From NCBI GenBank assembly GCA_031291295.1, contig JARLJI010000060.1, positions 1 through 42,256 on the forward strand: a DNA stretch of 42,256 nt. The letters run 5' to 3'. Origin of the DNA: Rhodoferax sp. Lineage in GTDB: Bacteria; Pseudomonadota; Gammaproteobacteria; Burkholderiales; Burkholderiaceae_C. Positions 25,122 to 34,641 of this stretch are shown here, in pieces; within the stretch, counting starts at the first letter, position 1, and every line of letters starts with the position of its first letter. A model generated the notes under the pieces. That model was not told the origin of the DNA, searched no databases, and worked only from the letters and a program-made list of their open reading frames with translations. The translations under genes and the position numbers were made by a program.

Positions 25122-25955
25122 TCAGCCTGCGCCGTGGCACTTCTTGTATTTTTTGCCGCTGCCGCACCAGCAGGGGTCGTTGCGGCCGGGCGTCGCGGCC
25201 TTGCGCACCGTCTCGACCCGCGGACCGATGCTGTGCCACAGGTCATACAGGTCGTACACGCCCCATAGCGCTTCGCCGAAGGCGTCCAGGCGCGCCTCGC
25301 TCACGCTCGCGGGCCCGTCCTCGCTGTACATGCACAGTGCCGGCGCTCCGGTATCGTCTTCCGTCATCGCGACCATGGCCTGCAAGGCCTCGTCGAGCCG
25401 CTCGGCGGCCTGCTTGTCGCGCGGCGCGACCCATTCCTCGGGCCAGCTCTCCACCGCGAACATGAAGCCCAGCGCCCAGACCTGGCCAAAGGACGGCAGT
25501 TCCTGCTCCGCCATCGCGGCCTGCTCCTCCAAGGGCAGGCTGCCCACGGCGCCGCGCACGTCCATCACCTCGGGCTGGTAGGCGCGCTCGTCGTCCAGCG
25601 ACTCCACATCGGCGCTCAAGGCGCGGGCCACTTCGCCCCAGCGCCGCTGCCACAGCGCCATGAAGCGCTGCTGCTGGGCCGCACCGGCAAACGAGCCGTC
25701 CGCGGCAGTGTCGCCCTCCGGCGCGTCGTCGGTACCGATCAGCACCGGCAGATACTCGCTGGCCGCGATGGGGCGGCGGCAACACAGCAGGGCCGCCATG
25801 AAGCCTTCGCAAAACTCCCACTGGGGGGTCTCGTCGTTGCGCGTGCGCAGCTCGTCCAAGATGGCGTCAAGCTCGTCGAACGCCGCCGAGTCGAGCGGCT
25901 CGGCGGCACTGGCGTCGGGTGCCGCAGGATCGGAGGAAGGGAGCGTTGGGTTCAT
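25122..25955 (-). CDS. UPF0149/YecA-family protein with C-terminal SEC-C zinc motif
   Basis: 277 residues. An acidic, Ala-rich N-terminus is followed by the UPF0149 (YgfB/YecA) domain: WEFCEGFMAALLCCRRPIAA near residue 46, YLPVLIG, and SFGQVWALGFMFAVESWPEE near 155. The last 20 residues, GRNDPCWCGSGKKYKKCHGA, are a canonical SEC-C motif (CxC...CH) of the kind on SecA and YecA. Such proteins are thought to bind nucleic acid or ribosome/translocon partners, but the role is not established. It is convergent with the CZB gene (9 bp) and stands alone. Confidence 0.88.
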   Translation of the reverse strand: MNPTLPSSDPAAPDASAAEPLDSAAFDELDAILDELRTRNDETPQWEFCEGFMAALLCCRRPIAASEYLPVLIGTDDAPEGDTAADGSFAGAAQQQRFMALWQRRWGEVARALSADVESLDDERAYQPEVMDVRGAVGSLPLEEQAAMAEQELPSFGQVWALGFMFAVESWPEEWVAPRDKQAAERLDEALQAMVAMTEDDTGAPALCMYSEDGPASVSEARLDAFGEALWGVYDLYDLWHSIGPRVETVRKAATPGRNDPCWCGSGKKYKKCHGAG

Positions 25956-25977
25956 GGTTCGACTCGTCGTTCGCTTG

Positions 25978-25991
25978 GGGTGAGGTCACCC
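25978..25991. promoter_or_regulatory. Inverted repeat upstream of the UPF0149 gene
   Basis: GGGTGA-GG-TCACCC is a perfect 6-bp inverted repeat 22 bp before the UPF0149 start codon, next to the AT-rich minus-strand AACAATA that could be its -10. A regulator site is possible; the rest of the 123-bp gap shows nothing clear. Confidence 0.3.
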
Positions 25992-26078
25992 TATTGTTAC
26001 CGCTGGGGCCTGAGGCTTTTTTGCCGACCGGGCGAGACGTCTGCCCATGCGATGCGGGGCAAACCTCCATTGGCCGCG

Positions 26079-26501
26079 CTATGCTACGAATTCAATAGCT
26101 ATCTGTGCTTGCACACCAAGGGCTAGCAGCTGTTTTTGCATGCAAAGAATGGCGTTGTCCTTGCTTAGCAGCCGCGCCTGGTGCAAGGCGGCCAGGTCGA
26201 TGAACTTCTGGTCGTCGGGGTCGGCGCAGGTGATGCCGACGCGCACCGCCGCGTCGACCAGGTGCGCGTGGCGGTCGAACGCCTGCAGCACGCCGGCGGC
26301 ACCCTGCGGGCCCGCCGCCAGCCGAACCGCAATGTGCGGGTAGCCCAGCACGCGCGCCAGTTCGTCGCGCATGGCGGGAGTGGCCAGCCAGTGCAGCCGG
26401 CCCGCCTCCAGCGCCTGCGCCAGCGGCTGTGCGGCCGGGTCGTTGAAGACCCACAGGTCGAGGATGATGTTGGTGTCGAGGACGATGTTGGTGGCGCGCA
26501 T
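26079..26501 (-). CDS. PIN-domain protein, toxin-like, without an antitoxin neighbour
   Basis: 140 residues from the ATG at 26501; a longer frame to 26696 runs through the inverted-repeat element and is unlikely. The PIN-domain acidic residues are visible: IVLDTNIILDLWV at residue 6, MRDELARVLGYP near 44, and TCADPDDQKFIDLAALHQA near 91. This matches the COG1569/TIGR00305 type annotated as a possible toxin nuclease. No antitoxin gene lies beside it, so it may be a solitary RNase or DNA-repair-associated PIN protein. Its last ~19 residues (KQLLALGVQAQIAIEFVA) and the sequence abutting its stop come from a family 1 repeat in antisense orientation. Confidence 0.85.
   Translation of the reverse strand: MRATNIVLDTNIILDLWVFNDPAAQPLAQALEAGRLHWLATPAMRDELARVLGYPHIAVRLAAGPQGAAGVLQAFDRHAHLVDAAVRVGITCADPDDQKFIDLAALHQARLLSKDNAILCMQKQLLALGVQAQIAIEFVA
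26082..26140 (+). repeat. Family 1 repeat, antisense copy forming the end of the PIN gene
   Basis: TGCTACGAATTCAATAGCTA is followed by TCTGTGCTTGCACACCAAGG and GCTAGCAGCTGTTTTTGC. It is a full copy. On the minus strand it supplies the last codons of the PIN protein; the stop TAG at 26079-26081 lies right at its edge. Confidence 0.8.
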
Positions 26502-26529
26502 GGCGGCCCCGCGGCCTGCTGCGCAGTCC

Positions 26530-26629
26530 GGGGGGAAAACGGGGTCTGCGAAAACGGGGTCAGAGCACACGTCCGCTACGCTCCCGGTGATCCGACCCCA
26601 TTTTCGCGATCCGACCCCATTTTTTCCCC
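26530..26629. repeat. Double inverted repeat (REP/BIME-like), overlapping the end of rlmL
   Basis: The left arm has two direct units, GAAAACGGGGTC at ~26535 and ~26550. The right arm has two inverted units, GACCCCATTTTC at 26594 and GACCCCATTTTT at 26613. The whole forms GGGGAAAACGGGGTC...GACCCCATTTTTTCCCC over about 100 bp with a ~32-nt centre. Such GGGGTCAGA/TCTGACCCC palindromes resemble REP-type elements. No transposase lies in the window. Confidence 0.75.
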
Positions 26630-27864
26630 ACCTTTGCGTGCAGAGCCCTGCACCATGTCGAAGCGGAACAGGCGGCATTCGATCGGGCCGTTCCACATCG
26701 GCACGCGGCGCGATTCCTTCAGGCGCATGCGGCTGGGCAATTTCAGGTCGGGCGTCAGCACCCAGGCGGTCCAGCCGGCGTAGTTTTTCTTCCAGTGGGC
26801 GGCGAGACGGCTGAAGAATTCGCCGCCTTCCTCGCTGTCCATCTGGGCGCTCTCGCGCGCGCCGAAGCGCGCCACGTCCTGCGCAAAGACACGTCCGCGC
26901 GCACCGCCCCCGGCCACGCCGGCGACCTCGATGCGCTCACCGTACGGCGGGTTTACCAGCATCACGCCGCTGGGCGCCGGCGGCAGGCGCTGCAGTGCGT
27001 CGCCGCCACGGAATTCCACTGCCTGGCCAACCCCGGCGCGCGTCGCGTTGCGCTGCGCAAAATCCACCATGCGGTGCGCCACGTCACTGCCAAATACCGG
27101 TGCAGTCGGCGCGGTCTGTAGCGCCAGCGCTTCGTTTCTGATAGCCGACCAGACGTGACTCTGGAACGGCAGCAGCTTCTCGAAGCCAAAGCGGCGCAGC
27201 GAGCCGGGCGCGATGCGGCAGGCGATCTGCGCCGCTTCGATCGCGATCGTGCCGCTGCCGCAGCAGGGGTCATACAGCGGCGTCGTGGCATCCCAGCCGC
27301 TGGCGGCCAGCATGGCGGCGGCCAGCGTTTCTTTCAAAGGGGCGTCGCCCTTGTCCTCGCGCCAGCCGCGCTTGAACAGCGGCTCGCCCGAGGTGTCGAT
27401 ATAGAGCGTGGCGCGGTCGGTCGTCAGGTGCAGGTAGATGCGCGCGTCGGGCCATTGGGTGTCCACGTCGGGGCGCGCGCCGCTCTTGTGGCGGAAGCGG
27501 TCGGCAATCGCGTCCTTGACCTTGAGCGCGGCAAAGTTCAGGCTGGTCAAGGGGCTGTGCTGCGCGGTGACCTCGACCTTGAAGGTCTGCCGGGTCGTGA
27601 ACCAGATCTCCCACGCCACGCTGGCGGCGGCGTGGTACAGGTCCTGTTCGTTGCGGTACTCGGTATTTGAGAGCTCGACCAGCACGCGCTGGGCCAGCCG
27701 GCTGTACAGGTTCAGCAGCAGCGCGTCGCGCCACGACGCGTTGAGTTGCACGCCGCCGCGCAGCGTTTGCAGGTCCTGGCCGGTGGCGCCGGTGATGCGC
27801 TGCACCTCGGCCCCCAGCAAGGCTTCCACGCCGGCCGCGCAGGGCAGAAAAAGTTGCAGCTGGT

Positions 27865-27868
<4 letters not shown>
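26576..27868 (-). CDS. rlmL: 23S rRNA (guanine-N2) methyltransferase RlmL-like, THUMP domain
   Basis: 430 residues. It is a THUMP-type class I methyltransferase modifying 23S rRNA G2445 in E. coli, where RlmL is fused to RlmK; here only the RlmL half is present. The N-terminal ferredoxin-like/THUMP region (LFLPCAAGVEALLGAEVQRI, then FKVEVTAQHSPLTSLNFAAL) is followed by LYIDTSGEPLFKRGWREDKG, SAM motif YDPCCGSGTIAIEAAQIAC near residue 220, and catalytic VNPPYGER near 318. The GTG at 27868 overlaps the rpoN stop by 4 bp. The last ~17 residues (EKMGSDRENGVGSPGA) are encoded inside the double inverted repeat, so its insertion has replaced the native C-terminus or stop codon. Confidence 0.92.
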
Positions 27869-29457
<1,589 letters not shown>

Positions 29458-29465
29458 GAGGGGAC

Positions 29466-30257
29466 CTACATGCGGAAATGCTCGCCCAGGTACACCCGGC
29501 GCACATCGGCGTTATCGACGATCTCCGAGGGTGTGCCCTGCGCCAGCACTTGGCCATCATTGATGATGAAGGCGTGGTCGCAAATGCCGAGGGTTTCGCG
29601 CACGTTGTGGTCGGTGATGAGCACGCCGATGCCGCGGCTCTTGAGGAAAACGATGATGCGCTGGATCTCGATCACCGCGATCGGGTCGATGCCGGCGAAC
29701 GGCTCGTCGAGCAGGATGAAGCGCGGCTGCGTTGCCAGCGCGCGGGCAATCTCGACGCGCCGGCGCTCGCCGCCCGACAGCGACAGCGCGGACGAATCGC
29801 GCAGGTGCTCGACCCTCAGGTCCTGCAAGAGCGCCGTGAGGCGTTCCTCGATGTCATCCTTGGACAGCGGCTGGCCGGCCCGGTCGCCGGCGCCATGGCG
29901 CTGCAGCTCCAGCACCGCGCGCACGTTCTCCTCGACGTTCAGCTTGCGAAAGATCGACGCCTCCTGCGGCAGGTAGCTCAGGCCCAGCCGCGAGCGGCGG
30001 TGGATCGGCATGTGCTCGACCGGGCCGCCGTCGATGGTGATCTCGCCGGCGTCGGCCCGCACCAGGCCCACGATCATGTAGAACGAGGTTGTCTTGCCCG
30101 AGCCGTTGGGCCCGAGCAGGCCGACCACCTCGCCCTTTTGCACCGACAGCGACACATCCTTCACAACCATGCGGCTGCCATAGGACTTTTGCAGATGGCG
30201 CGCTTCCAGCCGGCTGGGCACATCGCGGGTGGTGTCCGTCGTCGCGGCGTCCGTCAC
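29466..30257 (-). CDS. lptB: LPS export ABC transporter ATP-binding protein
   Basis: 263 residues. It is the cytoplasmic ATPase powering LptFG and the Lpt bridge that moves LPS to the outer membrane. Walker A is [19 protein letters not shown], the Q-loop [11 protein letters not shown], the signature [18 protein letters not shown], Walker [13 protein letters not shown] and the H-loop [10 protein letters not shown]. The GTG at 30257 overlaps the lptA stop (GTGA). The N-terminus is ~15 residues longer than E. coli LptB. It lies between lptA and rpoN as in many proteobacteria. Confidence 0.97.
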   Translation of the reverse strand: MTDAATTDTTRDVPSRLEARHLQKSYGSRMVVKDVSLSVQKGEVVGLLGPNGSGKTTSFYMIVGLVRADAGEITIDGGPVEHMPIHRRSRLGLSYLPQEASIFRKLNVEENVRAVLELQRHGAGDRAGQPLSKDDIEERLTALLQDLRVEHLRDSSALSLSGGERRRVEIARALATQPRFILLDEPFAGIDPIAVIEIQRIIVFLKSRGIGVLITDHNVRETLGICDHAFIINDGQVLAQGTPSEIVDNADVRRVYLGEHFRM

Positions 30258-30907
30258 TTTGGCTCCCCGCCAAGGGTGGTGCTCGGGCGCAGCGCGGGCT
30301 TGGGCAGGGCGCCCGCAGGCGGGGTCGTGGGCGCCGTGCCCGCCGGCGCCGATGCGGCGTTCCTGGGGGTCAGCATGGCGCGCACGCGCGTGCGCGTGGG
30401 GCCGCCCGCGACGCCGCCCGTCGGATTCGTGACCGTGCCATCCACGGTGAACACGTCGGTGCTGTTGTTGTAGGTGATGAGCTCGCCGGTGGTCTCGTCA
30501 GTCAGCGTGGCGCCGGTGTAGCGGCGCAGGACGGCCCGCTTGATGAATTTGACGATATCCGCCTTGCTGTCGTACTCGATGCTTTCCGACTCGCCCTCGA
30601 TGTACTCGTCCACGCCTTCGCGCTTTTGCCGGTAGTACGCCAGCTTGCCGGGCTCGGCCGTGACCGTGGCGTATTGGTAGCCCTCGGGGTCCTGGCGCAC
30701 ATCCACCCGGGCACCGCGAATGATGATGGTGCCCTTGGTGATGACCACCCGGCCGGTGAACACGCTGGTCTGGTTCAGGTCGTCATAGCGCAGGGCGTCC
30801 GCCTCGATGTTCATCGGCTTGTTGCTGTCGGCTTTTTCGGCCAGCGCACCGACTGATAGCAGCGCACTGGCAACGAGCAACAGGAGCGAGGTGAAGGTTT
30901 TTTTCAT
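30254..30907 (-). CDS. lptA: LPS export periplasmic bridge protein LptA
   Basis: 217 residues with a signal peptide ([20 protein letters not shown], cleavage near ALA-EK). The OstA/LptA beta-jellyroll follows: [47 protein letters not shown] and [17 protein letters not shown]. It forms the periplasmic LPS slide between LptC and LptD. The Pro/Ala-rich C-terminal tail after residue ~170 is longer than in E. coli. lptC is not seen immediately upstream, where a terminator separates the gene from dsbA. No Shine-Dalgarno is evident before the ATG at 30907. Confidence 0.93.
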   Translation of the reverse strand: MKKTFTSLLLLVASALLSVGALAEKADSNKPMNIEADALRYDDLNQTSVFTGRVVITKGTIIIRGARVDVRQDPEGYQYATVTAEPGKLAYYRQKREGVDEYIEGESESIEYDSKADIVKFIKRAVLRRYTGATLTDETTGELITYNNSTDVFTVDGTVTNPTGGVAGGPTRTRVRAMLTPRNAASAPAGTAPTTPPAGALPKPALRPSTTLGGEPK

Positions 30908-30928
30908 AGAGGCATGAATCTTGCTCGC

Positions 30929-30934
30929 ATTGTA
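30929..30934 (-). promoter_or_regulatory. Candidate -10 box before lptA
   Basis: The minus strand has TACAAT 21 bp before the lptA start codon, after the dsbA terminator. A TTGAAG lies upstream but 20 bp away, too far for a normal -35, so only the -10 is supported. Confidence 0.3.
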
Positions 30935-30969
30935 AGGGCGCCACCGCGAAGCCTCTTCAAAAAAATAAC

Positions 30970-30997
30970 AAAAAAGCCCATCGAAACGGGCTTTTTT
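30970..30997 (-). terminator. Rho-independent terminator after dsbA
   Basis: AAAAAAGCCC and GGGCTTTTTT form a 10-bp stem around the 8-base loop, with long A and T tracts on both sides. It ends the argS-SPOR-dsbA transcript on the minus strand, 24 bp past the dsbA stop, and isolates it from lptA. Confidence 0.85.
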
Positions 30998-31020
30998 GTG
31001 GCGCCCCGATGGGGCCGGCG

Positions 31021-31671
31021 TCAGGCGCTCTTGCGCGACTCGCCAATCAGGTAGTCGGTGATCTGCAGGGCGCGCTCCATGCTGTGTGCGAGCTCGCCAT
31101 CAATATAGAAGCGCCCCGCCACGCCGAGCGCGGGAACGCCCGACACCTTGTAGTCGTCCTGCAACTGGGTGGCCCGGCGCACCTTGGTCGCGACCGAGAA
31201 CGAGTTGTACGCTTCCACGAATTTGGCCTTGTCGAGGCCCTGCTTTTGCACCCAGGCGAGGATGCCGTCTTCGCGGTTCAGGGGCTGGTGCTCGACGTGA
31301 ATGGCGTAGAACACCTTCACATGCAGCTCGTCGAGCTTGCCCATGGCCTCCAGCGCGTAGTACAGCCGCTGCTCGGGCACAAAGCTGGCATTGAATGCCA
31401 CCGGCACCCGGCGCATGTTCACGTTCTTGGGCAGGCGGCTGACCCAGCTGTCCAGCGCCGGCTCGAACGCATTGCAGTGCGGGCAGCTGTACCAGAAGAA
31501 TTCGATGACCTCGACCTTGCCGGGGGGCGTCTCGACCATGGCGCGCTTGTCCAGCACCAGATAGTCCGTGCCGGCGACGAATTTTTGCCCTTGGGCACGG
31601 GCGGCCGGTACGGCCAGGGTGGATGCGGCCAGCGCCGAGGCGGCGGCCAGCGAGAATTCACGACGTTTCAT
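31021..31671 (-). CDS. dsbA: Thiol:disulfide interchange protein DsbA/DsbL-type
   Basis: 216 residues from the ATG at 31671 (AGGAGC upstream; the TTG one codon earlier is not needed). An N-terminal signal (MKRREFSLAAASALAASTLA) with twin Arg precedes a lipid-free periplasmic protein. The thioredoxin fold has VIEFFWYSCPHCNAFEP with active-site CPHC near residue 67 and the cis-Pro in VSGVPALGV near 180. It oxidises cysteine pairs in exported proteins. It is the third gene of an argS-SPOR-dsbA unit and is followed by a strong terminator. Confidence 0.95.
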   Translation of the reverse strand: MKRREFSLAAASALAASTLAVPAARAQGQKFVAGTDYLVLDKRAMVETPPGKVEVIEFFWYSCPHCNAFEPALDSWVSRLPKNVNMRRVPVAFNASFVPEQRLYYALEAMGKLDELHVKVFYAIHVEHQPLNREDGILAWVQKQGLDKAKFVEAYNSFSVATKVRRATQLQDDYKVSGVPALGVAGRFYIDGELAHSMERALQITDYLIGESRKSA

Positions 31672-31747
31672 CAAGTTACGCTCCTGTCAGTATCAAAGTC
31701 AGAGGCCAGACCCGGCCCCAAGTTCCCATACAAAGCCGTCTGGCCAT

Positions 31748-32413
31748 TTAACGCTGCACGCGCACCAGCGCTGTTTCCATGCCGCTGCCGTCAAGCTGCT
31801 CCTTGGTCTTGTCGGCATCGCCCTTGGCGTCGAAAGGTCCGACCCGCACGCGCCAGACCGTGCGCCCGGCCTGTTCACGCTCGGACACCTTGGCTTCGAT
31901 CCCCATCAGCGACAACTTGGCGCGCTGCGACTCGGCATCCTCGGCGGTCCGGAACGCGCCGGCCTGCACAAAGTAGGTGAACGGATCGGCCCCGCTGCTG
32001 TTTGAGCGGGCCCTCGCCAGATCCCCCAGCGGATCGCCCGACACGGCCGGCGGGACCGGTGGCTTGACGGTCGCGGTCTTGCCGCCCACCACCGCCGGCG
32101 GCAGGGGGGCGGTGGCCGCATCGGTCGTTGCCTCCGGGGCCGCGCCCGTGCTGTCGACCGCGCCGCCGGCAGCGGCCGAGGCCGGGCGCACCGGATTTTT
32201 GCCATACAGGGGCGCGTTGGGATCCCAGTCCTTGTTCTTCACGGCCTCGGCCGCATCCTGGTCCGGGGCACGGCTCACGCCCTTGTTGACGAACGGAATC
32301 GGCACCTTGGTGATGTACACCGCCACGGCCAGCGCCGCGCCCAAACCCACCACGACACCGATGACAAAGCCAACAATGGTGCCGCCGAACTGCTGTTTCA
32401 TTTGATTGCTCAC
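31748..32413 (-). CDS. SPOR-domain protein (FtsN-like), inner membrane anchored
   Basis: 221 residues. One membrane helix near the N-terminus ([20 protein letters not shown]) is followed by [13 protein letters not shown], a Pro/Ala-rich periplasmic linker, and a C-terminal SPOR domain ([40 protein letters not shown]). SPOR domains bind denuded septal peptidoglycan, so a role in cell division is likely. The start GTG at 32413 overlaps the argS stop (GTGA); the ATG at 32401 is the alternative. It lies between argS and dsbA. Confidence 0.9.
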   Translation of the reverse strand: MSNQMKQQFGGTIVGFVIGVVVGLGAALAVAVYITKVPIPFVNKGVSRAPDQDAAEAVKNKDWDPNAPLYGKNPVRPASAAAGGAVDSTGAAPEATTDAATAPLPPAVVGGKTATVKPPVPPAVSGDPLGDLARARSNSSGADPFTYFVQAGAFRTAEDAESQRAKLSLMGIEAKVSEREQAGRTVWRVRVGPFDAKGDADKTKEQLDGSGMETALVRVQR

Positions 32414-34095
32414 ATTTTTGCGGGCGCCGACACGCCCAGAACTGCCAGACCATTGTGCAATACCTGCGCGGTGGCGGCCACCAGCGCCAGCCGCGCCAGT
32501 TTGACGGCCTCGTCGTCCACCAGAATGCGCTCGGCATCATAGTAGCTGTGGTAGGTGGCGGCCAGGTCGCGCAGGTAGAAGGTCACGTCATGCGGCGCGA
32601 AATCCTGCGCGGCGGCGCCCAGCATTTCCGGGTATTTCGCCAGTTGCAGCATCAAGGCCAGCGCGGGCGCGCTTTGCAGCGGCGCCAGATCGACGCTCGC
32701 AAGGGTGGCCGCATCACCGCCCCATGCGGCCAGCACCGAGCAGATGCGGGCGTGGGCGTACTGCACGTAATACACCGGGTTGTCGTTGTTTTTCGTGACC
32801 GCCAGATCGACGTCGAACACATATTCGGTGTCGGGCTTGCGGCTCAGCAGAAAGAAGCGCACGGCGTCCTTGCTGGTCCACTCGATCAGGTCGCGCAGCG
32901 TGACGTAACTGCCGGCGCGCTTGCTGATCTTGACTTCCTCGCCACCGCGCATCACGCGCACCATGGTGTGCAGCACATAGTCGGGGTAGCCCGGCGGAAT
33001 GCCTACATTCGCCGCCTGCAGCCCGGCGCGCACCCGCGCAATCGTGCCGTGGTGGTCGGTGCCCTGGATGTTGACGACCTTGTGAAAGCCGCGCTCCCAT
33101 TTGGCGATGTGGTAGGCCACGTCGGGCACAAAGTAGGTGTAGCTGCCGTCACCCTTGCGCATGACGCGATCCTTGTCGTCGCCGTACTCGGTGGACCTGA
33201 GCCACAGCGCGCCGTCCTGCTCGTAGGTCTTGCCGGCCGCCTGCAGCTTCGCCACCGTGGCCGCGACCCTGCCGCTGGTGTACAGGCTCGACTCGAGGTA
33301 GTAGTTGTCGAACCGGACCGCGAACGCCCGCAGGTCCAGGTCCTGCTCATGGCGCAGGTAGGCCACGGCGAACTGGCGGATGGCATCGAGGTCGGCCGCG
33401 TCGCCCGAGGCGGTGTACGCACGGTCGTCGGACTTGACCGTCTTTTTCGCCAGAAAGTCGGCCGCAATGTCGGCGATGTAGTCGCCGTTGTAGGCGGCCG
33501 CATTGTCGCCGCTGGGCCATTCGGCATCGCCGGGCTTGAAGCCCCGGGCGCGCAGCTGGACGCTGTGCGCCAGCGTGGCGATCTGCACGCCCGCGTCGTT
33601 GTAATAGAACTCGCGGTACACGTCCCAGCCCTGGGTCTGGAACAGATTACAGATGGCGTCCCCCAGCGCTGCCTGGCGGCCATGGCCCACATGCAGCGGC
33701 CCGGTCGGGTTGGCCGAGACGAATTCCACCAGCACGCGCTGTCCGTTGCTGCCCTGCACGCCAAAGCGGCCGGCGGCCTGCAGCACCTCGCGCACGATCT
33801 GCTGCTTGGCCTCGGGCTTGAGCAGGATGTTGAGAAAGCCCGGCCCGGCAATCTCGACGGCGTCGACCCAGCGCTTGAATGGCTCTGAATTTTGGAGCGC
33901 CTGACGCAGGCCCTCCGCGACCTGGCGCGGGTTTTGCTTCAAGGGCTTGGCCAGCTGCATGGCCGCCGTGGAGGCCAAGTCGCCATGCGCGGCCACCTTG
34001 GGCGACTCGAAGGCCGCCTTCGCCCCCGCGCCGGGCGAGAGCTTTTCCAGCTCGCCGGCCAGTGCCGCGAGCAATTCTTGTTTGACAGAGAGCAT
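32410..34095 (-). CDS. argS: Arginyl-tRNA synthetase
   Basis: 561 residues. It charges tRNA-Arg. The N-terminal additional domain is followed by [20 protein letters not shown], which carries the HIGH-type [16 protein letters not shown] near residue 377 is the KMSKS equivalent, and the anticodon-binding DALR-type domain is C-terminal. The length is typical. A minus-strand TAAAAT lies only ~7 bases before the ATG at 34095, so the mRNA leader may be very short; no Shine-Dalgarno is visible. It leads the SPOR and dsbA genes. Confidence 0.97.
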   Translation of the reverse strand: MLSVKQELLAALAGELEKLSPGAGAKAAFESPKVAAHGDLASTAAMQLAKPLKQNPRQVAEGLRQALQNSEPFKRWVDAVEIAGPGFLNILLKPEAKQQIVREVLQAAGRFGVQGSNGQRVLVEFVSANPTGPLHVGHGRQAALGDAICNLFQTQGWDVYREFYYNDAGVQIATLAHSVQLRARGFKPGDAEWPSGDNAAAYNGDYIADIAADFLAKKTVKSDDRAYTASGDAADLDAIRQFAVAYLRHEQDLDLRAFAVRFDNYYLESSLYTSGRVAATVAKLQAAGKTYEQDGALWLRSTEYGDDKDRVMRKGDGSYTYFVPDVAYHIAKWERGFHKVVNIQGTDHHGTIARVRAGLQAANVGIPPGYPDYVLHTMVRVMRGGEEVKISKRAGSYVTLRDLIEWTSKDAVRFFLLSRKPDTEYVFDVDLAVTKNNDNPVYYVQYAHARICSVLAAWGGDAATLASVDLAPLQSAPALALMLQLAKYPEMLGAAAQDFAPHDVTFYLRDLAATYHSYYDAERILVDDEAVKLARLALVAATAQVLHNGLAVLGVSAPAKM

Positions 34096-34147
34096 CGGGC
34101 GATTTTACGGGGCGCCGCCACCCGCCCGGGGGCTCGCGTCATCCATA

Positions 34148-34176
34148 TTGCCGGGCCGAACGTTGTGTGTTGCAAT
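34148..34176 (+). promoter_or_regulatory. Candidate promoter of the psiF-like gene
   Basis: TTGCCG (34148-34153) and TGCAAT (34171-34176), each four of six to consensus, are 17 bp apart. The -10 touches the inverted repeat at 34175-34206. No Pho-box direct repeats are seen, although E. coli psiF is phosphate-regulated. Confidence 0.35.
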
Positions 34177-34206
34177 CCTGCAGGGATTTTTTCTTCCCTG
34201 CAGGAT
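34175..34206 (+). promoter_or_regulatory. 12-bp inverted repeat ahead of the psiF-like gene
   Basis: ATCCTGCAGGGA and TCCCTGCAGGAT are perfect inverted copies separated by 8 bases (TTTTTTCT). Each arm holds the 8-bp palindrome CCTGCAGG, with centres 20 bp apart (two helical turns). It could be a tandem operator at the transcription start or a very stable mRNA hairpin. No T-run follows, so it is not an ordinary terminator. Confidence 0.5.
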
Positions 34207-34243
34207 GGCCTTCCCTTCAACACGTTCCTTTCCAGGAGATTCC

Positions 34244-34540
34244 ATGAAACAACTTCTTCCCCTGATCGCCGCCATGGGTTTGGCTCTGTCCATGGGCATG
34301 GGCGTGGCCCACGCCGCCGAGGGTGCCAAAACCGCGCAGCAGTCCAAAATGGCCACCTGCAACACGGACGCCGCCGGCAAGAAGGGCGATGAACGCAAGG
34401 CTTTCATGAAAGACTGCCTGAGCGCCAAGCCGGCCGCCGCCGCCGCGAAGCCCTCCTGTGAGCAAACCGCCGCCGACAAAAAGCTGGCGGGCGCCGCGAA
34501 AACCAGCTTCCTCAAGAAGTGCATGACCGACGCGAAATAA
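34244..34540 (+). CDS. PsiF-family small periplasmic protein
   Basis: 98 residues from the ATG at 34244 with AGGAGA six bases upstream. A signal peptide (MKQLLPLIAAMGLALSMGMG, cut near AHA-AE) precedes two similar units, MATCNTDAAGKKGDERKAFM-KDCLSAK and a second with KLAGAAKTSFLKKCMTDAK, each with a Cys pair. These are the PsiF repeats (PF07769). E. coli PsiF is phosphate-starvation induced and of unknown function. It is a single gene between argS (divergent) and a strong terminator. Confidence 0.88.
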   Translation: MKQLLPLIAAMGLALSMGMGVAHAAEGAKTAQQSKMATCNTDAAGKKGDERKAFMKDCLSAKPAAAAAKPSCEQTAADKKLAGAAKTSFLKKCMTDAK

Positions 34541-34590
34541 GCGTCGCCAAGCCGGGCCGGGCGGCATAGCCCGTCTTTGCCTGCGCAAAA

Positions 34591-34622
34591 AAAGCCCCGC
34601 CTGTGCCACAGAGCGGGGTTTT
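34591..34622 (+). terminator. Rho-independent terminator after the psiF-like gene
   Basis: AAAGCCCCGC pairs with GCGGGGTTTT, and the apical CTGT/ACAG extends the stem. A tract of A precedes it and TTTTCTTTT follows. It lies about 50 bp past the psiF stop and 20 bp before the glycosyltransferase gene. Confidence 0.85.
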
Positions 34623-34641
34623 CTTTTGGCATGATGCGCGC

